64,000 bases of DNA. Source: Mycobacterium gallinarum (GTDB lineage: Bacteria > Actinomycetota > Actinomycetes > Mycobacteriales > Mycobacteriaceae). A program made the translations under genes and the position numbers. Where the stretch lies: contig NZ_AP022601.1 in the NCBI RefSeq assembly GCF_010726765.1, positions 4,712,001 through 4,776,000 of the forward strand, in the 5' to 3' direction. Shown one piece after another: positions 35,961 to 43,213 of this stretch. Position 1 is the stretch's first letter. Each line of letters begins with the position of its first letter. Under the pieces are notes generated by a model. That model ran no database searches. It saw only the letters and a program-made list of their open reading frames with translations, and had not been told where the DNA came from.

Positions 35961-36841
35961 AGCAGGTGGAACTCGCCTCGGGTGTGGTCGTCGCGATCGG
36001 ATTCCCATCGGAGGACGCGACTTTCACACTGACCGAGCAGGACGCCGACGATCGCCGCGCCGTGACCGTCGGCTCGATACCCGACGTTCTCGACGACTTG
36101 CGTGCGCGTTGCCTGCGCTGGCCGCAGGCCGCCGCGATCTGCAGCGATGTACTACGTGCGTTCGACCCCGGCGCGCCCGCGTTCGCCGGCGTCGTCACCG
36201 AATCGCTCGCCTACTCGACGCTGCAGTCCGGACCCGAATTCGCGCGCTGGCTGGGGGAGCGGGGACCGGCGCGACCAGCGAATCTGCCGGACCCGGTACA
36301 GGCTGAGCGCGTCGAGGACAGCCTCTACGTGCGGTTCAACCGGGGGCAGCGGCACAACGCCTTCTCGACCGACGCGCGGGCGGCGCTACTGGAAGCACTC
36401 GAGGTGGCTCGCCTCGATCCATCGGTCACCGATGTCGTGCTGTCGGGCAATGGTCCGTCGTTCTGCAGCGGCGGCGATCTCGCCGAGTTCGGCACGTTCG
36501 ACGATCCGGCCAGTGCCCATCTCGCCCGCACCCGGCACAGCCCGGCGCTGGTGCTCGATGAATTGACGGCCAGGTTGGGCACGCACTGCCGCGCCGAGGT
36601 GCACGGTCAGGTACTGGGCAGCGGGTTGGAGATGGCCGCCTTCTGCGGCTGGGTCCGGTCGCGCCCGGATGCGGTCTTCGGTCTGCCGGAGCTGAGCCTG
36701 GGGCTGATTCCCGGAGCGGGCGGCACCGTCAGCATTGCCCGCAGGATCGGGCGCTGGCGGACGGCCTATCTGGTGCTGAGCGGGCAGACCATCGATGCGC
36801 CGACCGCGCTGCAGTGGGGCCTGATCGACGAAATCCTGTGA
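35957..36841 (+). CDS. Enoyl-CoA hydratase/isomerase-family protein with N-terminal extension
   Basis: 294 residues from GTG 35957, overlapping the fadD4 stop. About 105 N-terminal residues (VELASGVVVAIGFPSEDATF onward) do not resemble the crotonase core. The core then shows the oxyanion hole SFCSGGDLAEFG, GSGLEMAAFCGWV (first acidic site) and FGLPELSLGLIPGAGGTVSIAR (second Glu). It keeps both Glu positions of hydratases. The last 40 residues of usual crotonases are missing, so it may be a shortened paralogue. Absent from this place in M. tuberculosis. Confidence 0.85.
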   Translation: MKQVELASGVVVAIGFPSEDATFTLTEQDADDRRAVTVGSIPDVLDDLRARCLRWPQAAAICSDVLRAFDPGAPAFAGVVTESLAYSTLQSGPEFARWLGERGPARPANLPDPVQAERVEDSLYVRFNRGQRHNAFSTDARAALLEALEVARLDPSVTDVVLSGNGPSFCSGGDLAEFGTFDDPASAHLARTRHSPALVLDELTARLGTHCRAEVHGQVLGSGLEMAAFCGWVRSRPDAVFGLPELSLGLIPGAGGTVSIARRIGRWRTAYLVLSGQTIDAPTALQWGLIDEIL

Positions 36842-36842
36842 A

Positions 36843-36885
36843 TTCGGCGCGCAAACGCACCGCAGCGGTTGATCAGCGCGCCGAA
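36843..36885. terminator. Long-stem hairpin between convergent crotonase and gntR genes
   Basis: TTCGGCGCGC (36843-36852) and GCGCGCCGAA (36876-36885) form a perfect 10-bp stem around 23 nt. It directly follows the crotonase stop and precedes (on the minus strand) the gntR stop. A bidirectional terminator is the simplest reading. Confidence 0.65.
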
Positions 36886-36893
36886 ATCACAAA

Positions 36894-37622
36894 CTAGCCC
36901 GACCGACGCAACGTCACCCGATAGGTGTACTGCTCGGGCAGGAAGTGGCTGACGGACAACTCGACGGGGTGGTGGCTCGCGTCGGAGTAGAGCCGGTCCA
37001 CCCGCAGCATGGGATGGCCGGGTTCGCACGACACCGCCTCCGCGACGGCAAGCTCGGCAGGGGCGACCGTAATCGACTGCGCCGCTTCGGTGATCGGCTG
37101 GATCAGATGCGGCTCGAGGATGCCGATCACGGTCTGGGTGCCGACAGCACCGTCTCGGAGTTCGGGCGACGACAGCACCGCATGGGCGACCGCGGGAACC
37201 AGGTGCACAGTCGTCATAACGAACGGCACACCGTCGTGCAGCCGCCGGAACACCACCGAATAGACGACGTCGTCGTCGAGCCGCAACCGGCTGGCGGCGT
37301 GCAGGTCCACCCGCCTGCGCAGCCCGGTGAGCACTTCCATCGTGGTGTCGTCCGACAGGCTCATCAGGTCTTCGATCGAGCCGAGCTGCCGCAGATAGCG
37401 TTGCCCGGTCTCGCTGGCGTACGTGCCGCGCCCCGGCACCCGGTACACCACGCCTTCGGCGACCAGATCCTGGAACGCCCGTCGCACCGTCTGCCGTGAA
37501 AGGCCATGGCGCTCGACCAGTTCGGATTCGGTGGGCAATCGAGAGCCGTCGCTGTACCGACCCGCTGCGATATCGTCGCGAAGTTGCTCGCGCAGGGTCT
37601 GGTACGCGGGCGCTGATCGCAC
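36894..37622 (-). CDS. GntR-family (HutC/UTRA type) regulator
   Basis: 242 residues from GTG 37622, which shares one base with the fadE3 stop. Winged helix residues about 5-70: YQTLREQLRDDIAAGRY, RLPTESELVERHGLSRQTVR and YRVPGRGTYAS. The UTRA effector domain (about 85-240) ends FLPEQYTYRVTL. UTRA domains bind small acids or sugars. Being co-transcribed with fadE3 and close to fadD4, it probably regulates this acyl-CoA cluster. The 16-bp palindrome before fadD4 is a candidate site. Confidence 0.9.
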   Translation of the reverse strand: MRSAPAYQTLREQLRDDIAAGRYSDGSRLPTESELVERHGLSRQTVRRAFQDLVAEGVVYRVPGRGTYASETGQRYLRQLGSIEDLMSLSDDTTMEVLTGLRRRVDLHAASRLRLDDDVVYSVVFRRLHDGVPFVMTTVHLVPAVAHAVLSSPELRDGAVGTQTVIGILEPHLIQPITEAAQSITVAPAELAVAEAVSCEPGHPMLRVDRLYSDASHHPVELSVSHFLPEQYTYRVTLRRSG

Positions 37623-38779
37623 TAGATGCCGCCGCGGGCAACCAGTTGGGCGGCGATCACATTGCGCTGAATCTCGTTCGTTCCCTCACCGACGATCATC
37701 AGTGGTGCATCGCGGAAGTACCGCTCGACGTCGAACTCGGTCGAATAGCCGTAGCCGCCATGGATCCGGACGGCGTTCAGCGCAATCTCCATCGCCACCT
37801 CGGAGGCGAACAGCTTCGCCATCCCGGCCTCCATATCGCACCGTTCGCCGCTGTCGTAGCGCTGCGCGGCATACAGCGTCAGCTGCCGTGCGGCAGTCAG
37901 CTTGGTCGCCATGTCGGCCAGGTAGTTGCCGATCGACTGGTGTTTCCAGATCGGCTGGCCGAAGCTCTCGCGCTCCTGGGCGTACTTCAGCGCGTCCTCG
38001 AGTGCCGCGGTGGCCACACCGAGTGCGCGTGACGCGACCTGAATACGGCCTGTTTCGAGGCCTTTCATCATCTGCGCGAAGCCCTTCCCGGGCTCGCCGC
38101 CGAGGATCGCGGTCGCGGGCAGGCGATAGTCGGCGAAGGTCAATTCGCAGGACTCGACGCCCTTGTAACCCAGCTTCGGCAGATCCCGTGACACCGTCAG
38201 ACCGTCGCCGTGCTCGACCAGCACCACCGAGATGCCTTTGTGCTTCGGCGTCGCGGTCGGATCGGTCTTGCACAGCAGGGCGATCAGGCCGGAGCGACGA
38301 GCGTTGCTGATCCAGGTCTTGGACCCGTTGATGACCAGATCGGAGCCCTCGGTGGCCGCGACGGTGCTCATGTTCTGCAGATCCGACCCGCCGCCGGGCT
38401 CGGTGAGCGCCATCGTCGCCCTCAACTCACCGGTCGCCATCGGCGGCAGATACCGCTGCTTCTGCTCCTCGGTGCCGAACAGCCCCAGCAGCTTCGCGAC
38501 CACGGTGTGCCCGCCCATCGCGCCGGCCAGACTCATCCAGCCCCGCGAGAGTTCCTGGGTGACCTCGACGTAGCACGGCATCGACACCGGGGAACCGCCG
38601 TACGACTCGGGGATGGCCAGACCGTAGATACCGATCCGCTTCATCTGATCGATCCACGCCTGCGGGTACTCGTTGGCGTGTTCGGTCTCCCGGACGGCGG
38701 GTTTGACGTCACGGTCCACGAAGGCCCGCACCGTCTCCACCAGCATGGCTTCTTCTTGCGTCAACATTTGTACGGCCAT
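37622..38779 (-). CDS. fadE3: Acyl-CoA dehydrogenase FadE3
   Basis: 385 residues from ATG 38779 (second in-frame ATG at 38767). FAD/substrate motifs: ATMALTEPGGGSDLQNM, GSKTWISNARRSG and the C-terminal MIVGEGTNEIQRNVIA. The last has the Glu of the EGT motif used as catalytic base in medium-chain-type dehydrogenases. Introduces the alpha-beta double bond of an unknown acyl-CoA. It heads a fadE3-gntR operon and is divergent from the hotdog gene. The start region is likely leaderless or has a very short leader, as no ribosome site is seen. Confidence 0.9.
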   Translation of the reverse strand: MAVQMLTQEEAMLVETVRAFVDRDVKPAVRETEHANEYPQAWIDQMKRIGIYGLAIPESYGGSPVSMPCYVEVTQELSRGWMSLAGAMGGHTVVAKLLGLFGTEEQKQRYLPPMATGELRATMALTEPGGGSDLQNMSTVAATEGSDLVINGSKTWISNARRSGLIALLCKTDPTATPKHKGISVVLVEHGDGLTVSRDLPKLGYKGVESCELTFADYRLPATAILGGEPGKGFAQMMKGLETGRIQVASRALGVATAALEDALKYAQERESFGQPIWKHQSIGNYLADMATKLTAARQLTLYAAQRYDSGERCDMEAGMAKLFASEVAMEIALNAVRIHGGYGYSTEFDVERYFRDAPLMIVGEGTNEIQRNVIAAQLVARGGI

Positions 38780-38798
38780 ATTGACACTTTGTGCGGCC
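38767..38798. promoter_or_regulatory. Divergent fadE3/hotdog promoter with an 11-bp direct repeat
   Basis: TTTGTACGGCC (38767-38777) recurs as TTTGTGCGGCC (38788-38798), 21 bp apart, two helical turns. The first copy overlaps the fadE3 start codon. TTGACA (38781-38786) lies between them. This is a candidate site for a regulator controlling both directions. Confidence 0.4.
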
Positions 38799-38808
38799 TA
38801 ATGCCAAC

Positions 38809-39792
38809 ATGGCTGCCGTGACCGGCCCATACTTCGACGATCTGGAGGTCGGCCAGGTCTTCGACGCCGCACCATCGATGACATTGACCGCCGGCGCCGC
38901 GGCCGTGCACCAGTCGATCATCGGCGACCGTCTGCGCCTCGCCCTCGATGCCGAACTGTCGACGGCCGTCACCGGCGCCCCCGCGCCGTTGGCCCATCCG
39001 GCGCTCGTGTGCGACGTGGCGATCGGGCAGACGACGCTGGTGACGCAGCGGGTCACGGCCAACCTGTTCTACCGCGGGCTGACGTTCCAACGCTACCCGG
39101 TCATTGGTGACACATTGTTCACCCGCACCGAAGTCGTTGGGCTGAAACAGAACTCGATGAAGCCCGGCCGTGCTCCGACCGGTCTCGCGGCGTTGCGGAT
39201 GACGACCGTCGACGACGTCGGCCGACTGGTCCTCGACTTCCACCGCTGCGCGATGTTGCCGCTCAGCGAGAAGGCACCCGACACCGGCCATGCCGATGAC
39301 ATGTCGGTGATCGGCCTCGATCAGGCGCCGGTGCCCGACCCGACGGCTGACTGGAATGCCGACGCCTACCGCGCCAAGGTACCTGGAGCACATTTCGATG
39401 CGGAGCTTGCCGGCGCCGTGCTGCACAGCAGCGCCGACGTCGTCAGCAGTGCACCCGAACTCGCGCGGCTGACGCTGAATATCGCGGCCACCCATCATGA
39501 TTGGCGAGGCAGCGGCCAACGGCTGGTGTATGGCGGGCACACCATCGGATTGGCGTTGGCGCAAGCCAGTCGGCTGTTGCCCAACTTGGTGACGGTGTCG
39601 GGCTGGCAGTCCTGTGAACACACCGCACCGGTACATGAGGGCGACACGCTCTACAGCGAACTGCATGTCGAGGGCGCGGTGCCGCTGCCCGACGGTCGCG
39701 GCGGTGTTCTCGAGTTGCGGTCCGTGGTCTATGCGGTCGGTGAGCCTGACCAGCAGGTACTGGACTGGCGCTTTACTGCTCTGCAGTTCTGA
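38809..39792 (+). CDS. Double-hotdog MaoC-like protein (Rv0216-like)
   Basis: 327 residues from ATG 38809 (GTG 38791 possible). Two hotdog halves: PYFDDLEVGQVFDAAPSMTL (start of the first) and a second half with YGGHTIGLALAQASRLLPNL. TVSGWQSCEHTAPVHEGDTLYSE resembles the R-hydratase hotdog element but lacks the clear Asp-His catalytic pair. Rv0216 has a solved double-hotdog structure and no proven activity. The 14-bp gap to the CoA-transferase gene suggests one transcript. Confidence 0.85.
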   Translation: MAAVTGPYFDDLEVGQVFDAAPSMTLTAGAAAVHQSIIGDRLRLALDAELSTAVTGAPAPLAHPALVCDVAIGQTTLVTQRVTANLFYRGLTFQRYPVIGDTLFTRTEVVGLKQNSMKPGRAPTGLAALRMTTVDDVGRLVLDFHRCAMLPLSEKAPDTGHADDMSVIGLDQAPVPDPTADWNADAYRAKVPGAHFDAELAGAVLHSSADVVSSAPELARLTLNIAATHHDWRGSGQRLVYGGHTIGLALAQASRLLPNLVTVSGWQSCEHTAPVHEGDTLYSELHVEGAVPLPDGRGGVLELRSVVYAVGEPDQQVLDWRFTALQF

Positions 39793-39805
39793 GCACAATA
39801 GGGCT

Positions 39806-40921
39806 GTGACGTCGTTGGCGGTCCCCGTTGGAGTGGTGTCGCGGGCTCGCCGTGTCGCCAACGGTTTTCGCACCCTCACCGACACCGAGGTTGACGCCGA
39901 CGTCATGATCGCGGGCCGCGCAGGGTTACTCGGCCACACACCGCAGGGCCGAGTCTCCGCCGGTGGGGCGACGCATCTGATGCCAAGCCGCGACGGGTGG
40001 TGTGCGCTGACGCTGTCGCGTCCCGATGACGTCGACACGGTGCCCGCACTGATAGAGGCGGATGCCGTCGGCGATGACGTCTGGCCCGCGGTGCACCGCT
40101 GGATCATCGAACGCGACAGCGCCGAGATCACCGAACGCGCTCGCCTGCTTGGGCTTCCGGCCGCCGCGCTCGGCGAGACGCCCGCCGAAGCGCCGCGCAT
40201 CTACCCGTTCGGCGCGGCGACCATAGCCCGCAGCCCCTCGCGACTCCTGGTCGCCGACCTGTCCGCGATGTGGGCTGGCCCGCTCTGCGGACAACTGCTC
40301 GCGCGTGCTGGTGCGACCGTCGTGAAGGTCGAAAGCGTATCGCGCCCCGATGGGGCACGCGCGGGAGCGCCGGCGTTCTTCGACTGGATGAACGGTGGAA
40401 AGCTCTCGTATCTGGCGGATTTCGACGATCCCACCGGATTGCGGGCCCTGCTTGCCGCCGCCGATGTCGTGATCGAGTCGTCGCGCGCGGCGGCATTGAA
40501 CCGCCGTGGACTCGGACCGGTGGCGATCGGTCCGCGAGACGGCAAAGTCTGGCTGAGGATCACCGGCCACGGCACCAGGGAGGAGCACGCCAACTGGGTC
40601 GCCTTCGGTGACGATGCGGCCGTCTCCGGCGGGTTGGTCTGCGGTGGTGACGATTCGCCGGTCTTCTGCGGTGACGCGATCGCCGACCCGCTGACCGGTC
40701 TGGAAGCGGCGTTGGCGGTGGCGCAGTCGTTGCGCAGGGGCGGCGGTGAGCTGATCGAGTTCTCGATGTCGGCCGTCGCCGCGACCTACGCCGAACTGCC
40801 GAATGCCGGCGAGACCCGTTGCAGTGCGACGCCACAGCTGTCCACCAAGGCGTCGGAGTTGGGTGCGGACAACGGGATCGTGGAACAGTTGATCGTCGAC
40901 AAGCATTCTGCCGCATGCTGA
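39806..40921 (+). CDS. CaiB/BaiF-family (class III) CoA-transferase
   Basis: 371 residues from GTG 39806. Family marks: LLVADLSAMWAGPLCGQLL, GATVVKVES, FFDWMNGGKLSYLADFDDP and a segment DAIADPLTGLEAALAVAQSL where the class carries conserved C-terminal residues. The order of N-terminal half (about 1-130) is less typical and may be a short accessory region. Moves CoA between acids; substrate unknown. ATG of the amidohydrolase overlaps its end by 7 bases. Not present between Rv0216 and lipW in M. tuberculosis. Confidence 0.83.
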   Translation: MTSLAVPVGVVSRARRVANGFRTLTDTEVDADVMIAGRAGLLGHTPQGRVSAGGATHLMPSRDGWCALTLSRPDDVDTVPALIEADAVGDDVWPAVHRWIIERDSAEITERARLLGLPAAALGETPAEAPRIYPFGAATIARSPSRLLVADLSAMWAGPLCGQLLARAGATVVKVESVSRPDGARAGAPAFFDWMNGGKLSYLADFDDPTGLRALLAAADVVIESSRAAALNRRGLGPVAIGPRDGKVWLRITGHGTREEHANWVAFGDDAAVSGGLVCGGDDSPVFCGDAIADPLTGLEAALAVAQSLRRGGGELIEFSMSAVAATYAELPNAGETRCSATPQLSTKASELGADNGIVEQLIVDKHSAAC

Positions 40922-42216
40922 TTCAACGTGCGGCACTCCTCGACGGGGGTGTCGTCGACATCCGCGTGGAGGACCGGATCATCGCGGTCGAGCCGCGGCT
41001 CGAGACCCTACCCGGCGAGCAGGTATACGACGCCGGGGGCGGCACGGTGATCCCCGGCTTGCACGACCATCACGTCCACCTCCGTTCGGCCGCAGCGGCA
41101 TTGACGTCGGTCCGGGTGGGGCCGGCCGAAGTGCACACCCGCACCGACTTGGCGCGGGTACTCGCGGCCGCCGATGTCGGCGATGACGGCTGGGTCAGGG
41201 CCGTTGGGTATCACGAGGCAGTCGCCGGGCCGCTGGACAGAGCCACCTTGGACGACGTCTCGCCGCCGGTACCGGTCAGGGTCCAGCACCGCAGCGGCGT
41301 CCTGTGGACGCTGAACTCGGCGGGCTTGGCACGAGTCGGACTCACCGATCACCCGGACGGGCGGCTGCGCAGTTCCGACCACACGTGGTCGGACACGTTG
41401 CAGCGCAACGAAATCGGGCTCGCCGACGTCAGCACACGGTTGACCGCCTACGGGGTGACCGGTGTCACCGATGCGACACCGGATCTAGAGGTCGAAGATG
41501 TCGTCAAACTCCTGGACGCCCACCGTCGCGGCGAACTGCGTCAGCGGGTGCACTGCCTGGCGCCGGGCAAGCGCATACTGCACGACACCGACCTCGATCT
41601 CGGGGACCTGACCGATTGGATCTCGCAGCGGCACGCCGATGACGCGCCGGTCGCGGTGCACTGCGTCACCGCTGCGCAACTGGTGATCACCCTGGCGGCA
41701 CTGCGTGCGGCGGGCAGTCATCCGCACGACCGCATCGAACATGCCGCGGTGGTGCCCGAGGGCAGTGTGGCCGACGTCGTCGACGTTGGCGTGACCGTCG
41801 TGACACAGCCCAACTTCGTCGCCGAGCGAGGTGACCAGTATCTGGACGACGTGCCCGTCGCCGAGCATCACGAGCTGTGGCGGGTGGCTTCGCTGTTGGC
41901 CGCCAAGGTGCCGGTGGCGCTCTCGACTGACATGCCGTTCGGTCATGACGACCCATGGAAGGCGATGCGCGCGGCGGTCTTTCGCACCACCGGTGGAGGC
42001 GCGGTACTCGGGACCGACGAACGCGTGGCGCCGCGCGACGCGCTGACGATGTTCTTCGGTGCGGCCGACGCGCCGACGGTGCCGCGCCGGATCGCGCCGG
42101 GTCAGCCGGGCGACCTGTGCGTGCTGGGCGCTAAACCGCACGAGGTGCTGAAAGAGCTCGACTCCGGTCTCGTCGCTGCCACGGTCATCGCCGGGACCGT
42201 GGTGAGCGGGGGCTAG
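40915..42216 (+). CDS. Amidohydrolase_3-type metal-dependent hydrolase
   Basis: 433 residues from ATG 40915, inside the CoA-transferase end. Typical layout: small beta-sandwich start (LIQRAALLDGGVVDIRVEDRI), HxH metal motif in GLHDHHVHLRS, later His (AVHCVT; RIEHAAVV) and the Asp in LSTDMPFGHDDPW, ending with the returning strand LGAKPHEVL/ATVIAGTVVSGG. Resembles YtcJ-type amidohydrolases acting on N-acyl or cyclic amides. Coupled to the CoA-transferase, it may release an acid that is then CoA-activated (inference). Confidence 0.87.
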   Translation: MLIQRAALLDGGVVDIRVEDRIIAVEPRLETLPGEQVYDAGGGTVIPGLHDHHVHLRSAAAALTSVRVGPAEVHTRTDLARVLAAADVGDDGWVRAVGYHEAVAGPLDRATLDDVSPPVPVRVQHRSGVLWTLNSAGLARVGLTDHPDGRLRSSDHTWSDTLQRNEIGLADVSTRLTAYGVTGVTDATPDLEVEDVVKLLDAHRRGELRQRVHCLAPGKRILHDTDLDLGDLTDWISQRHADDAPVAVHCVTAAQLVITLAALRAAGSHPHDRIEHAAVVPEGSVADVVDVGVTVVTQPNFVAERGDQYLDDVPVAEHHELWRVASLLAAKVPVALSTDMPFGHDDPWKAMRAAVFRTTGGGAVLGTDERVAPRDALTMFFGAADAPTVPRRIAPGQPGDLCVLGAKPHEVLKELDSGLVAATVIAGTVVSGG

Positions 42217-43127
42217 GCGGCCGCCGGCGCGAGCAGTCGCTGCAGCATGGTGCACTGACTGTTGAAAAATGCTTGCGACACTGCGGCTTTCGGGACGATT
42301 CCGTCGAATCCGTGGAACGCACCTTTGACGATCTGCACGTCACACGGCACGCCGGCTGCCTTCAGTCGCTCGGCATACGCGAGGTCCTCGTCGTGGAACA
42401 GGTCGAGCGTTCCGACACCCATCCACGCCGGCGGTAGGCCGCTCAGATCGGTCCGGCGTGCGGGCACGGCGATGTCGCGGTCGGCGTCGCCCAGGTAGGC
42501 CGCCCACCCGAACCTGTTGTTCTGGCGGTTCCACAGCCGCAGGCCCGGATGCTCCTGTACGTCACGGCCAACAGTGCGGTCGTCGAGCATCGGGTAGACC
42601 AGCAATTGGGCGGCCACTGCGATGTCACCGCGATCGCGGGCGAGCAGCGCCAGCGCCGCCGCGAGTCCGCCGCCCGCGCTGGCACCGCCGATCGCGACCC
42701 GGTTCGCGTCGACCGTCGGAAGTCCGGCCAACCAGTTCAGTGCCGCGTAGCAGTCCTCGAGCGGGGCCGGATACGGGTGCTCGGGGGCCAGTCGGTAATC
42801 CACCGAGGCGACCGTGGCGCCGAGACGCTGGGCGTAGCGTCGGCACAGCTGGTCGTCCTGGCCGGGATGGCCGATGACGTAGCCGCCGCCGTGGATCCAC
42901 ACCAGCGCGGGTCCGGGATGAACAGCGCCGGACGGCCGATACAGCCGCACCCCGACACCCGACGGCAGGGTCAGCGCCTCGACGTCCTTCGGGACGCGGC
43001 GCCACATCTTGCGGGTGACCAACCGAATGGCCGGCAGCGTCACCGGCGTCACCACCTGCTTGGGGACCAAACGCGCGATGCGGCGCAGATCTGGATGGAA
43101 GTCTGAAGGGTTGAAGGCGCCTGCCAC
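42213..43127 (-). CDS. lipW: Hormone-sensitive-lipase-family esterase LipW
   Basis: 304 residues from GTG 43127, close to the 302 of M. tuberculosis LipW. Oxyanion motif WIHGGGYVIG, nucleophile GGASAGGGLAAAL (GxSxG), acid in LDLFHDEDLAYAE and His in FHGFD. Cytoplasmic by lack of signal peptide. Acts on short- to medium-chain esters. Overlaps the convergent amidohydrolase by 4 bp. An 86-bp gap without visible signal separates it from the next dehydrogenase. Confidence 0.9.
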   Translation of the reverse strand: MAGAFNPSDFHPDLRRIARLVPKQVVTPVTLPAIRLVTRKMWRRVPKDVEALTLPSGVGVRLYRPSGAVHPGPALVWIHGGGYVIGHPGQDDQLCRRYAQRLGATVASVDYRLAPEHPYPAPLEDCYAALNWLAGLPTVDANRVAIGGASAGGGLAAALALLARDRGDIAVAAQLLVYPMLDDRTVGRDVQEHPGLRLWNRQNNRFGWAAYLGDADRDIAVPARRTDLSGLPPAWMGVGTLDLFHDEDLAYAERLKAAGVPCDVQIVKGAFHGFDGIVPKAAVSQAFFNSQCTMLQRLLAPAAA

Positions 43128-43213
43128 CAAACCAGTATTACGCCAGCGTGGTTTCGACGGCGATGCGGTGCCCGCGGTACAGCGCACGGACCACCTCGAT
43201 TACCGGCGTGGAG

